Positions 43,698 to 52,282 of a DNA stretch of 64,000 nucleotides are shown here, piece by piece. Every line of letters begins with the position of its first letter. Position 1 is the stretch's first letter. This stretch comes from an uncultured Sulfitobacter sp. (GTDB lineage Bacteria; Pseudomonadota; Alphaproteobacteria; Rhodobacterales; Rhodobacteraceae). The position numbers were made by a program, and so were the translations under genes. The stretch lies in the NCBI RefSeq assembly GCF_947502895.1, contig NZ_CANNBM010000001.1, positions 434,001 through 498,000 of the forward strand. The letters are read 5' to 3'. The notes below the pieces were generated by a model, which saw only the letters and a list, made by a program, of their open reading frames with translations, was not told the origin of the DNA and did not search any database.

Positions 43698-44205
43698 CGC
43701 GCGGTGCTGGCATTACAAAATGCCCCATCGCCTGCGCATACAAACGGTCACGGTTGTCCTGCCACGCCTCAACCTGCACAGATGCATAGCGCCGACCCGC
43801 CCGTGTGATCCGCGCCCGCGCATAGGCATCGCGCGGCAGTCCGGTGCGCAGATAATCTACCGTGAAATCTACTGTCTTTGGCAGCCGCGGCAACTCTTCC
43901 GGCGCGCAGTCCTCAAGATCCAGCTTGCCTGCCTCCAGATCGTCCCACAGATGCGCCCAGTTCAGGGTCATCACAGCTGTGATCTCCAGAAACGCCGCAG
44001 TGGCCCCGCCATGCAGCGCGGGCAGTAGCGGATTTCCGATCAACTGTTGGCGAAAGGGCATGATCCCCGTCAACTCATCACCACGCCGCTCGAACTCGAT
44101 CCCCAGAAACCGGATATAGGGCACAGCGCCTGCCAGCGCGCGCAGCGCAGCATCGCGGCGTTGCTTGATCACTTGCACAGGCTCGGGTCTTTTGCGCGGG
44201 CTCAT
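43681..44205 (-). CDS. PaaI-type hotdog thioesterase (longer)
   Basis: A 174-residue hotdog-fold thioesterase. The active-site loop is LPALHGGATAAFLEI with the HGG motif, and the hotdog sheet follows as VDFTVDYLRTGLPRDAYARARI. It overlaps the second thioesterase gene by four bases (ATGA). Together they probably hydrolyse acyl-CoA side products; exact substrates unknown. Confidence 0.85.
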   Translation of the reverse strand: MSPRKRPEPVQVIKQRRDAALRALAGAVPYIRFLGIEFERRGDELTGIMPFRQQLIGNPLLPALHGGATAAFLEITAVMTLNWAHLWDDLEAGKLDLEDCAPEELPRLPKTVDFTVDYLRTGLPRDAYARARITRAGRRYASVQVEAWQDNRDRLYAQAMGHFVMPAPRDASSG

Positions 44206-44624
44206 CTTCGGGCCTCCACTGTAAAAGCGCCTGTGGCCGTGGCCACCGGATTTTCCGCATCGTCATCCAGCGCAACGGCGCGCACAAACGCAACCGAGCG
44301 GGTGATGTGATAGCATGTGGCCCGCGCCGTGATCGTCTGGCCCGGTGTCGCAGGGCGCATGTAATCAATGCGTAAATCAATCGTGGCTGTCCCACCTGCG
44401 TTTTCGGGATGGCACATCACCGCCGCACCACAACAGGTGTCCATCAACGCCGATACCGCACCCCCGTGAATAACGCCTGTGACAGGATCTCCTACCAGAT
44501 CGGCGCTGTAAGGCATACTGATTGATGCAACCCCGCCGCCCATTTCCTGCGGTTCCATGCCCAACATTACAGAATGTGGCAGTGCTTGAATGAATTGCCG
44601 TGCAATCGCTGTCTTGTCAGCCAT
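44202..44624 (-). CDS. PaaI-type hotdog thioesterase (shorter)
   Basis: A 140-residue hotdog-fold thioesterase with the loop TGVIHGGAVSALMDT and the sheet segment TIDLRIDYMRPATPGQTITARATCYH. It is the first gene of a three-gene minus-strand unit with the second thioesterase and the MATE exporter. It lies divergent from the MerR gene. Confidence 0.88.
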   Translation of the reverse strand: MADKTAIARQFIQALPHSVMLGMEPQEMGGGVASISMPYSADLVGDPVTGVIHGGAVSALMDTCCGAAVMCHPENAGGTATIDLRIDYMRPATPGQTITARATCYHITRSVAFVRAVALDDDAENPVATATGAFTVEARR

Positions 44625-44757
44625 TATCTCTCCTGACGGGTCTGCAAATGACCTGTTTTCAACACCCTTACACCAGCCACCCCAACAAAGGGCAAGAGCA
44701 GCCGTTGCACATCCCGCCCGACACTTCTAGCTTAGGCGGCAGGAGGATGACCCAGCC

Positions 44758-45138
44758 ATGAGCGAAGACTTACGCCTGACCTTCAAAGAAATGTGTGCAA
44801 AATTCGATGTGACCCCGCGCACGTTGCGGTATTACGAATATATCGAACTGCTAACGCCCGACCGCGAGGGACGCGCCCGCTTTTACACAGCGCGCGAACG
44901 CGCACGGATGGAGCTGATCTTGCGCGGTCGCAGCTTTGGCTTCGCACTGGAGGATATCCGCCAGTGGTTGCTTATTTATGAGCATGAGGGCACCGAAGCG
45001 CAGATGCGCGCGTGGGTCGACATGGCCAATGGCCAGATCGACGAGCTGGTCGAAAAGCGCAAACAACTGGACGAAGCGCTACGCGAATTGACCCGCCTGC
45101 GCGACGAGACAGTGGAAGCGTTGGCTGCCAAAGCGTAG
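44758..45138 (+). CDS. MerR family regulator (first of pair)
   Basis: A 126-residue MerR protein. The helix-turn-helix reads FKEMCAKFDVTPRTLRYYEYIELL; a dimerisation coiled coil follows (IDELVEKRKQLDEALRELTRLRD). It lacks the cysteines of metal-sensing MerR proteins and resembles the LiuR/AdhR-type regulators of fatty acid or branched-chain catabolism. It is related to the second MerR gene 485 bp downstream. Confidence 0.88.
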   Translation: MSEDLRLTFKEMCAKFDVTPRTLRYYEYIELLTPDREGRARFYTARERARMELILRGRSFGFALEDIRQWLLIYEHEGTEAQMRAWVDMANGQIDELVEKRKQLDEALRELTRLRDETVEALAAKA

Positions 45139-45622
45139 CGCGCCCATCAGCCCATAAGGCTATCTGCACCCAGTGATTCGCAGTTTGATGCCTCTTTGCG
45201 CACCGCCAGACTGACCCGTTTCGGGCGAAATCCGGTGTAAGGGGAAAATCCGTGCAATTTCCACCAAAGGTAGTACTCTGTAACAACGCCCCTCATTGAA
45301 CCAAAACAGCCATCAATAGGCATGCCCGTAAAGCTAGCGTGTAAAGCAGGGCAAATCGCCATAAGGCCTGATTGCGCAAACACAATTTTGAATCAGGACA
45401 AGAAGCGGGATCAAACAACGAATATTCCCGTCGCATCACACAACCACGTGATCACGTGACAGCAAAATTTCGCGCAAAAAATGAACTCGCTAAAAGTTGA
45501 CGTTAAGTCACCATGCGTAAGGCTATGAATTGACGCGGCGTCTCACTACGTAACCCCTCAGAAATGCGATATCCCCTGAAACAGACGAAGCGGCGCCGAC
45601 TGCCGCGATTGCGAGAAACCTG
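45139..45622. other. Gene-free stretch with candidate operators
   Basis: No convincing gene in 484 bases between the two MerR genes. It contains a perfect 14-bp palindrome CACGTGATCACGTG (45445-45458) and the inverted repeat TTGACGTTAAGTCA (45497-45510), with TGAC and GTCA arms of the MerR type, 112 bp before the second MerR gene. Either could be an autoregulatory operator. Confidence 0.45.
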
Positions 45623-46021
45623 ATGAGTAACGACACACTGACGATCCGGGAAATGTGTGACACTTTTGATGTGACACCCCGTACCCTGCGCTTTTACGAG
45701 GCCAAAGAACTGCTGTTTCCACAGCGTATCGGTCAAAAGCGCCTGTTTACCAAGCGTGACCGCGCACGCCTGAAACTGATTCTGCGCGGCAAGCGTTTTG
45801 GCTTTTCTCTAGAAGAGATTCGCCAACTGCTTGATCTATATTACAAAGGCGACGGTCAGCTGAGCCAGCTTGAGAAAAGCTATGAATTGGCCGGCAAGCG
45901 CCTGCAAGACCTCGAGGCGCAACGCGCCGACATCGAAAGCGCCATCACCGATCTGCGCGAGCAGCTGAAATGGGGGGAAAAGATGATCTCCTCCCTGCGT
46001 CAACCTCGCAAAGCCGGATAA
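45623..46021 (+). CDS. MerR family regulator of the beta-oxidation cluster
   Basis: A 132-residue MerR protein with IREMCDTFDVTPRTLRFYEAKELLFPQ as helix-turn-helix and a C-terminal coiled coil (GKRLQDLEAQRADIESAITDLREQLKWGEKM). It is 33 bp upstream of the large acyl-CoA dehydrogenase gene and almost certainly in the same transcript. It is closely similar to the first MerR protein in residues 1-70. Regulators of this type control fatty-acid or branched-chain acid catabolism in related bacteria. Confidence 0.88.
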   Translation: MSNDTLTIREMCDTFDVTPRTLRFYEAKELLFPQRIGQKRLFTKRDRARLKLILRGKRFGFSLEEIRQLLDLYYKGDGQLSQLEKSYELAGKRLQDLEAQRADIESAITDLREQLKWGEKMISSLRQPRKAG

Positions 46022-46054
46022 AGCCATACACCGAACGACCTAGGGAGAAACCGA

Positions 46055-47836
46055 ATGCCAACATACACCGCCCCCACGAAAGACATGCAATTCGTGCTGC
46101 ATGACGTGCTGAAAGTCACTGAGGCCTCGATCCCGGGGTATGCCGATCTGGAGCCTGATTTCACAGCCGCAATCCTCGAAGAAGCAGGCAAGCTGACCTC
46201 CGAGGTTCTTGCGCCGCTGAACGTCAGTGGCGACAAAGAAGGCTGCCGTCTGGAGAATGGCGTGGTCTACACGCCCGCAGGCTTCAAGGACGCGTTCGAG
46301 AAGGTAAAAGAGGGCGGCTGGCCCGGTCTGGACATGCCCGAGCAATACGGCGGGCAGAACATGCCTACAGTCATCGGCTCTGCGGTGGGCGAGATGTTCT
46401 CGGCCTCCAACATGGCGTTTACGATGTATCAGGGCCTGACCCACGGTGCGGCCTCCGCAATCCTTGCCCACGGTACTGACGCGCAAAAAGACACCTATCT
46501 GCCAAAAATGGTCAGCTGTGAGTGGACAGGCACAATGAACCTGACCGAGCCGCATTGCGGCACCGATCTGGGCCTGATGCGCACCAAAGCCGTGCCTCAG
46601 GATGATGGCAGCTATAAAATCACTGGTCAGAAGATCTTTATCTCCTCGGGCGAGCATGACATGGCCGACAACATCATCCATCTGGTGCTGGCCAAAATCG
46701 AAGGCGGCCCTGAGGGGATCAAGGGTGTCTCCCTGTTTATCGTGCCCAAATTCAACGTGAACGAAGATGGCAGCATCGGCACGCGCAACGGCGCGGCAGT
46801 CGGTTCCATCGAGGAAAAGATGGGCATCCACGGCAACTCCACCTGCGTTATGAACTATGACGACGCCACAGGCTATTTGCTGGGCGAAGAGCATAAGGGC
46901 ATGCGCGCCATGTTCACCATGATGAACGAGGCCCGTCTGGGTGTCGGCATGCAGGGTCTGGCACAGGCAGATGTCGCCTATCAAAACGCACTGGCCTATG
47001 CGCATGACCGCCTTCAGGGCCGTGCTGTCACCGGTGTCGAAGCACCCGAAAAGCCTGCCGATCCGCTGATCGTGCATCCTGATATCCGCCGCTCGCTGAT
47101 GGATCAAAAGAGCTTTGCAGAGGGCGCGCGTGCCTTCATCCTCTGGGGCGCCACAATGATCGACGCCGCACACCGCTCCGAAGATAAAGACGCAGACGGC
47201 CTTGTGTCCCTGCTCACTCCCGTAATCAAAGGCTTCCTGACCGATGTCGGCTATGACATGACCGTGAAGGCCCAGCAGGTTTACGGCGGCCACGGCTATA
47301 TCGAGGAATGGGGCATGTCCCAGTTCACCCGCGATGCCCGTATTGCAATGATCTATGAGGGGGCCAACGGCGTACAGGCGCTTGATCTGGTTGGTCGCAA
47401 GCTGGCACAGGACGGCGGCAAGCATGTGATGGCCTTCTTTGATCTGGTCAAAGGCTTCTGCAAAGATAATGCCGGCAAGGACGAGGCGTTCGACAAAGAC
47501 TTTATCGAACCACTGAAAGCCGCCTCAAAGGATTTGCAGGCCGCAGGTATGTATTTCATGCAGAACGGTATGAAAAACCCCAATAATGCGCTGGCTGGCT
47601 CCAACGACTTTATGCACATGTTCGGTCATACCTGCCTTGGTCTGATGTGGGCGATGATGGGCAAAGCATCGGTCGAGGCGCTGGCAAACGGCGCATCCGA
47701 CGCCACGTTCTATGAGACAAAGTTGGCAACAGGACGCTACTATATGGCACGCCAACTGCCTGCTACTGCCCTGCACCTGACACGCATTCAATCCGGTGCA
47801 GACACGGTGATGGCGCTGGACGCGGCAAACTTCTAA
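46055..47836 (+). CDS. Acyl-CoA dehydrogenase, long (DmdC/FadE-like)
   Basis: A 593-residue acyl-CoA dehydrogenase, much longer than the usual 380-400, because of an extra C-terminal helical domain. Such enzymes include DmdC (methylmercaptopropionyl-CoA dehydrogenase) and FadE-like dehydrogenases for fatty or aromatic acyl-CoAs. Visible motifs are MNLTEPHCGTDLGLMRTKA, GQKIFISSGEHD, and the catalytic glutamate region IYEGANGVQALDLVGRKL. It is the first enzyme of the MerR-led beta-oxidation cluster. Which acyl-CoA it uses cannot be decided. Confidence 0.85.
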   Translation: MPTYTAPTKDMQFVLHDVLKVTEASIPGYADLEPDFTAAILEEAGKLTSEVLAPLNVSGDKEGCRLENGVVYTPAGFKDAFEKVKEGGWPGLDMPEQYGGQNMPTVIGSAVGEMFSASNMAFTMYQGLTHGAASAILAHGTDAQKDTYLPKMVSCEWTGTMNLTEPHCGTDLGLMRTKAVPQDDGSYKITGQKIFISSGEHDMADNIIHLVLAKIEGGPEGIKGVSLFIVPKFNVNEDGSIGTRNGAAVGSIEEKMGIHGNSTCVMNYDDATGYLLGEEHKGMRAMFTMMNEARLGVGMQGLAQADVAYQNALAYAHDRLQGRAVTGVEAPEKPADPLIVHPDIRRSLMDQKSFAEGARAFILWGATMIDAAHRSEDKDADGLVSLLTPVIKGFLTDVGYDMTVKAQQVYGGHGYIEEWGMSQFTRDARIAMIYEGANGVQALDLVGRKLAQDGGKHVMAFFDLVKGFCKDNAGKDEAFDKDFIEPLKAASKDLQAAGMYFMQNGMKNPNNALAGSNDFMHMFGHTCLGLMWAMMGKASVEALANGASDATFYETKLATGRYYMARQLPATALHLTRIQSGADTVMALDAANF

Positions 47837-47887
47837 ACTGGTGCAGGCGGGGGCACATCCCTCCGCCTGCCCTATCTGGAGAGACCT

Positions 47888-48100
47888 GTGCCAAAACGAT
47901 TTCGCCTTACCCGCCGCTTTCCCGTCGCCATGACGGAAGACGGTTATCGCCGCCTCAAGAAATTCAGCGCCGATGCAGGGCTGGACGAAGGCGAAGCCCT
48001 GTCGTTTTTGTTCGAGAACTTTTCATCCGTCATGAACGAAGAAAACCTGACCGCCCGCCTGCGGCTGTTCAACTCCGATTTGGAGAATCGCAAAAGATAA
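47888..48100 (+). CDS. Small protein, possible ribbon-helix-helix type
   Basis: A 70-residue basic protein starting at a GTG with TGGAGAG upstream. It contains MTEDGYRRLKKFSADAGLDEGEALSFLFENF, which resembles a ribbon-helix-helix DNA-binding pattern followed by a second helix. It sits between the two acyl-CoA dehydrogenase genes. No annotation can be given with certainty. Confidence 0.6.
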   Translation: MPKRFRLTRRFPVAMTEDGYRRLKKFSADAGLDEGEALSFLFENFSSVMNEENLTARLRLFNSDLENRKR

Positions 48101-48158
48101 CCGCCCCCCACAACCAGAGCGCTGAAAAGGCGCCGAACGTGACAGAGGAGATACCAAA

Positions 48159-48692
48159 ATGATCCGTACCCTGCTTATCGCTGCCACTCTTTTTGTGGCC
48201 GCATGCGCCGCGCCCTACAATCTGCCGTCCCAAGACCGCGCCGATATCGCGCAGCGCATCGCCAGTTTCGAGCGTGCATTTGTGCGCGGCAACACCACCG
48301 AGATTATCAATGTCGTCCCCCCGCGCATGATCACCGCGATTGCAGCCCGTGGCGGTGTGTCCGAGCGTGTATTGCGCCGCGAAATGGCCAAGCTGACCCG
48401 CGAAGCCACTGCCAAGATCAAGGTTGTCTCCTTTGGCATGGCGCTTGATCAGGCAAAATTTCTGACCACCCCCTCGGGCCGCCCCTACGGTTTGATCCCC
48501 ACGCAGACAGTTGTACAAACCCCGAACGGCACCAAGCTGCAGTCAAACAACAGCACGCTCACGCTGGAAGACGGCGGTAAGTGGTATCTGATCCGTATCG
48601 ACGATGCCCAGCAAATCGACCTGATGCGCGAGGTATACCCCGATTTCAAAGGTGTCAGCTTTCCCAAAGGCACAACGAAAGTGATCGGATAA
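48159..48692 (+). CDS. Lipoprotein of unknown function
   Basis: A 177-residue lipoprotein with signal peptide and lipobox (VAAC, cysteine 16). The mature part is alpha+beta and has a helix (RADIAQRIASFERAFVRGN) and a C-terminal strand region (GGKWYLIRIDDAQQIDLMREVYPDFKG) compatible with an NTF2-like fold. A GGAG sequence lies just before the start. It is four bases upstream of the acyl-CoA dehydrogenase gene. Its role in this cluster is unclear. Confidence 0.72.
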   Translation: MIRTLLIAATLFVAACAAPYNLPSQDRADIAQRIASFERAFVRGNTTEIINVVPPRMITAIAARGGVSERVLRREMAKLTREATAKIKVVSFGMALDQAKFLTTPSGRPYGLIPTQTVVQTPNGTKLQSNNSTLTLEDGGKWYLIRIDDAQQIDLMREVYPDFKGVSFPKGTTKVIG

Positions 48693-48696
48693 GCAG

Positions 48697-49854
48697 ATGA
48701 AAGATTTCGCCCCCGCAACGTCCACATGGATGACCGACGAGCACAAGATGCTGGCCGAGATGACAGCCAGCTTCATCAATACCGAATGGGCGCCGAAATT
48801 CGAGAAATGGCGCAAGCAGTCCGAGATGGACCGCGACGCATGGTATCAAGCGGGCGAACTGGGCCTGCTCTGTCCATCGGTGCCAGAAGAATACGGCGGC
48901 GCGGGTGGTGATTTTGGCCACGAAGCCGCGATCCTGATCGAAGCAGCCCGCGCCAATCTGGCGAGTTGGGGCCACAGCATACATTCCGGCATTGTGGCAC
49001 ATTACGTGCTGAACTACGGCTCTGAAGAGCAGAAGAAACGCTGGCTGCCCAAGATGATGACGGGAGAGTTAGTCGGCGCACTGGCGATGACCGAACCCTC
49101 AACCGGATCGGACCTGCAACGCATCAAGACCAAAGCCATCAAAGACGGTAATGCCTACCGCTTGTCGGGCCAAAAGACCTTTATCACCAATGGTCAGCAC
49201 GCCAACCTGATCATCGTCGCGGCCAAAACCAACCCTGCCGAAGGCTCCAAGGGTGTGAGCCTCGTTGTGGTCGAAACCGACGGCGCTGCGGGCTTCCAGC
49301 GCGGCCGGAACCTCGAGAAAATTGGCAAACACGCCTCTGATACCTCCGAACTCTTCTTCGACAACGTCGAAATCCCGCCCGAAAACATCCTTGGCGGGGA
49401 AGAGGGCAAAGGGTTCTACCAAATGATGCAGCAGCTGCCTCAGGAACGCCTGATCATCGGCTGCGAAGCGGTTGGGGCCATGGAAGGCGCGCTTGCCCGT
49501 ACAATAGAATACTGCCAAGAGCGCGAAGCCTTTGGCGGCCCGCTGACACAGTTTCAGAACACCCGCTTCAAACTGGCCGAATGCAAAACCAAAACCACCG
49601 TCGCCCGCGCTTTCCTCGACCAATGCATCGCTGAACATCTGCGCGGTGAGCTGACCGTAGACCGTGCAGCCATGGCGAAATACTGGCTCACCGACACCCA
49701 AGGCAAGGTTCTGGATGAATGCCTGCAACTGCACGGCGGCTATGGGTTCATGCAAGAATACGCCATCGGAGAGATGTGGGCAGACGCACGTGTGCAGCGG
49801 ATATACGGCGGCACAAACGAGATCATGAAGGAGCTGATTGCACGCAATCTGTAA
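48697..49854 (+). CDS. Acyl-CoA dehydrogenase
   Basis: A 385-residue FAD-dependent acyl-CoA dehydrogenase of normal length. Motifs: LGLLCPSVPEEYGGAGGDFG, LAMTEPSTGSDLQRIKTKA, SGQKTFITNGQ, and QRIYGGTNEIMKELIARNL at the end, with the catalytic residue likely the glutamate of the EYAIGEMWAD or a nearby position. It introduces the 2,3 double bond of an acyl-CoA. Four bases from the lipoprotein gene upstream. Confidence 0.9.
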   Translation: MKDFAPATSTWMTDEHKMLAEMTASFINTEWAPKFEKWRKQSEMDRDAWYQAGELGLLCPSVPEEYGGAGGDFGHEAAILIEAARANLASWGHSIHSGIVAHYVLNYGSEEQKKRWLPKMMTGELVGALAMTEPSTGSDLQRIKTKAIKDGNAYRLSGQKTFITNGQHANLIIVAAKTNPAEGSKGVSLVVVETDGAAGFQRGRNLEKIGKHASDTSELFFDNVEIPPENILGGEEGKGFYQMMQQLPQERLIIGCEAVGAMEGALARTIEYCQEREAFGGPLTQFQNTRFKLAECKTKTTVARAFLDQCIAEHLRGELTVDRAAMAKYWLTDTQGKVLDECLQLHGGYGFMQEYAIGEMWADARVQRIYGGTNEIMKELIARNL

Positions 49855-49877
49855 CGAGCGGCGCGCGCTCACAGGAC

Positions 49878-49975
49878 GGGATTGAGTTTAAGGGAAAAAT
49901 AAAGAAGCCCTTACTGACAGCGCCCCTTCTCGACGTCGCACACGGCCCCCGCTTCTTTATTTTTCCTATAAACTC
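49878..49975. repeat. Dispersed short repeat, copies 3 and 4 as an inverted pair
   Basis: Copy 3 (core 49884-49907, 35-base unit 49878-49912) is on the plus strand and identical to copy 1. Copy 4 (49952-49975) is the inverted version with one or two changes (TTTTTCCTATAAACTC). Their 24-base arms are nearly complementary across about 44 bases, so the RNA could form a long hairpin. It lies between the acyl-CoA dehydrogenase and GST genes and its run of T on the plus strand (CTTTATTTTT) could help termination. Confidence 0.8.
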
Positions 49976-50019
49976 ACGCGGGCTTGCCCGCTTTCGACAT
50001 CAGCAACAGGAACCCGACC

Positions 50020-50658
50020 ATGACAATCAAACTCTACTGCTTCGGCGAAAGCGGAAACGCGTATAAGGCTGCACTGGCGCTGGAGCTTTCAGGTCTGGCG
50101 TGGGAACCTGTAAAGGTCGACTTTTTTGGAGGTGAGACGCGCACGCCAGAATACCGCAGCACCATAAACTCGCTGGGTGAAGTACCTGTAATGGTAGACG
50201 GCGATGTAACGCTTACACAATCAGGTGTCATTCAGGACTATATTTCCGAGCAATCCGGCAAGTTCGGCGGCAAAGACGCGACAGAGCGGCGCGAGATCAT
50301 GCGCTGGGTGCTTTGGGACAACCATAAGCTTAGCTCCATGGCCGGCATGACGCGGTTCTTGATGAATTTCCTGCCAGCGGACAAACAACCCAAAGAAGTC
50401 ATTGCATTCAACCAAGGTCGTCTCGCAGCGGCATATGATTTGCTCAACACTCACCTTGAGGGGCGCGACTGGATCGTCGGCGACGGCATCACCAATGCCG
50501 ATCTGAGCTGCTGTGGCTATTTGTACTATCCTGAGCCTTTCGGCTTTGACCGCGGCGCATATGCCAACATCGATGCATGGCTCACCCGCCTGTCTGAAAC
50601 ACCGGGCTGGAAGGCACCGTATGACCTCATGCCTGGCTCTCCTGCAGATCGCGCATGA
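50020..50658 (+). CDS. Glutathione S-transferase family protein
   Basis: A 212-residue GST. The ATG at 50020 follows AGGAA. The thioredoxin-like N-terminal half (TIKLYCFGESGNAYKAALALELSG, then INSLGEVPVMVDGDVTLTQSGVI) carries the cis-proline and the glutathione-binding Q-S pair; the helical C-terminal domain follows with GDGITNADLSCCGYLYY. The substrate is unknown. It may detoxify or isomerise an acyl or aromatic compound of the cluster. Confidence 0.88.
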   Translation: MTIKLYCFGESGNAYKAALALELSGLAWEPVKVDFFGGETRTPEYRSTINSLGEVPVMVDGDVTLTQSGVIQDYISEQSGKFGGKDATERREIMRWVLWDNHKLSSMAGMTRFLMNFLPADKQPKEVIAFNQGRLAAAYDLLNTHLEGRDWIVGDGITNADLSCCGYLYYPEPFGFDRGAYANIDAWLTRLSETPGWKAPYDLMPGSPADRA

Positions 50659-50661
50659 GGT

Positions 50662-51039
50662 ATGTTGCGCGCTCCTGCTCTATTGGCCATCGGTGCCTAT
50701 CAGCGGTATCTCTCACCGCGCAAAGGGTATGGCTGCGCCTACAGGTTGGCGCATGGCGGTACGGGGTGCTCGGGCTTTGCAAAATACGCGATTTCCGATC
50801 TGGGCACGTTCAAGGCCATTCCACTCATCCTAAAGCGCTTTGAAGATTGCAGGAAAGCAGCCCTAGCGCTTCACGACCACACCAAAGACGAGGACAAGTC
50901 AAACCACAAAAAGAAGTCCCGCTGGTACGATTATTGCGACTATTGCGGCATCTGCTCCTGCCCTCGCGGCAAAAGCAGCAGCGCGGACACATCGCCAGAT
51001 TGCTCACCTGATTGTAGCCCAGATTGCTGCAGTCTCTGA
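50662..51039 (+). CDS. yidD: YidD-like membrane-insertion factor with Cys-rich tail
   Basis: A 125-residue protein. Residues 1-65 match the YidD family core (YQRYLSPRKGYGCAYR, GTGCSGFAKYAI, IPLILKRFEDCRKA), which assists YidC-dependent membrane insertion at the inner membrane. The remaining 60 residues are unusual: a lysine/aspartate-rich linker, then YDYCDYCGICSCPRG and the tandem SPDCSPDCSPDCC. This tail is not part of classical YidD. It starts three bases after the GST stop and lies upstream of the thiolase gene. The Cys tail could bind metal (inference). Confidence 0.75.
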   Translation: MLRAPALLAIGAYQRYLSPRKGYGCAYRLAHGGTGCSGFAKYAISDLGTFKAIPLILKRFEDCRKAALALHDHTKDEDKSNHKKKSRWYDYCDYCGICSCPRGKSSSADTSPDCSPDCSPDCCSL

Positions 51040-51066
51040 CCTAAGAATAACAAAAGGACATCCCCC

Positions 51067-52278
51067 ATGACCGAAGCATATATCTACGACGCCCTGCGCA
51101 CTCCGCGTGGCAAAGGCCGAAAAGATGGCGCCCTGCACGAACTGACATCGCTGCGCCTGTCCGCCTTGACATTGAACGCTGTGAAAGAACGCAACAACCT
51201 CGAAGGCCATGCCGTGGAGGATGTGATTTGGGGCAATGTGACCCAAGTGATGGAGCAAGGCGGCTGTCTTGCCCGCTCTGCCGTGCTGGCCTCGGACCTC
51301 GACGAGCGTATTCCAGGCCTTGCTATCAACCGTTTCTGTGCCTCGGGCATGGAAGCAGTTAATCTGGCCGCAAACCAGGTTAAGGGCGGCGCAGGCATGG
51401 CCTATATCGCAGGCGGCGTGGAGATGATGGGCCGTGTGGCCATGGGCAGTGACGGCGCTGCGATTGCCGCCGATCCCTCGATCGCGATTGACCAGTATTT
51501 CGTACCCCAAGGCATTTCCGCAGATATCATCGCGACCGAATACGGCTTTAGCCGCACAGACGCTGACCAGCTTGCCATCGCCAGCCAGCAGCGCGCGAAA
51601 AAGGCGTGGGACGAAGGGCGGTTTGCCAATTCCGTCATCACCATCCGCGACCAAAACGGCCTAGAGATCCTCAGCCATGACGAATACATGCGCCCTCAGA
51701 CCGACATGCAGTCCCTCGGCAGCCTGAACCCTGCGTTTCAGCAAATGGGCGAAGTGATGCCGGGCTTTGATAACATTGCTTTGCTGAAATACCCGCATCT
51801 GGAAAAGATCAATCACATCCACCACGCGGGCAACTCCAGCGGTATCGTGGACGGTGCCGCAGCTGTGCTGATTGGCAACAAGGAATTCGGCGAGAAATAC
51901 GGCCTCAAGCCGCGTGCACGCATCCGAGCTACCGCAAAGATCGGCACCGATCCTACGATCATGCTGACAGGCCCCGTGCCAGTGACCGAGAAAATCCTCG
52001 CGGACAATGGCATGACCATCGACGACATTGACCTGTTCGAAGTGAACGAAGCCTTCGCCTCGGTCGTTATGCGTTTCATGCAGGCGTTTGATGTGGATCA
52101 TGACAAGGTCAACGTAAACGGCGGCTCTATCGCGATGGGTCACCCGCTGGGTGCCACAGGTGCGATGATCATCGGCACCCTGTTGGACGAGCTTGAGCGC
52201 GCGGACAAAGAGGTCGGCCTAGCCACGCTTTGCATCGCATCCGGTATGGGAGCCGCAACAATCATCGAACGGGTTTAA
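51067..52278 (+). CDS. fadA: Acetyl-CoA C-acyltransferase (thiolase)
   Basis: A 403-residue thiolase that cleaves 3-oxoacyl-CoA with CoA. The nucleophilic cysteine is C91 in NRFCASGMEAV; the histidine is in GGSIAMGHPLGATGA and the second cysteine in LCIASGMGAATI. It belongs to the FadA-type group partnered with a trifunctional protein, which is encoded 484 bp downstream by the fadJ-like gene. A small unknown gene lies between them. Confidence 0.9.
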   Translation: MTEAYIYDALRTPRGKGRKDGALHELTSLRLSALTLNAVKERNNLEGHAVEDVIWGNVTQVMEQGGCLARSAVLASDLDERIPGLAINRFCASGMEAVNLAANQVKGGAGMAYIAGGVEMMGRVAMGSDGAAIAADPSIAIDQYFVPQGISADIIATEYGFSRTDADQLAIASQQRAKKAWDEGRFANSVITIRDQNGLEILSHDEYMRPQTDMQSLGSLNPAFQQMGEVMPGFDNIALLKYPHLEKINHIHHAGNSSGIVDGAAAVLIGNKEFGEKYGLKPRARIRATAKIGTDPTIMLTGPVPVTEKILADNGMTIDDIDLFEVNEAFASVVMRFMQAFDVDHDKVNVNGGSIAMGHPLGATGAMIIGTLLDELERADKEVGLATLCIASGMGAATIIERV

Positions 52279-52282
52279 TGCT

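Noticed and set aside
45147..45383. 78-codon minus-strand open frame between the MerR genes
   Set aside because: No ribosome binding site or recognisable protein character; kept as gene-free.
46040..47425. 461-codon minus-strand open frame
   Set aside because: Antisense to the large acyl-CoA dehydrogenase, with no family resemblance.
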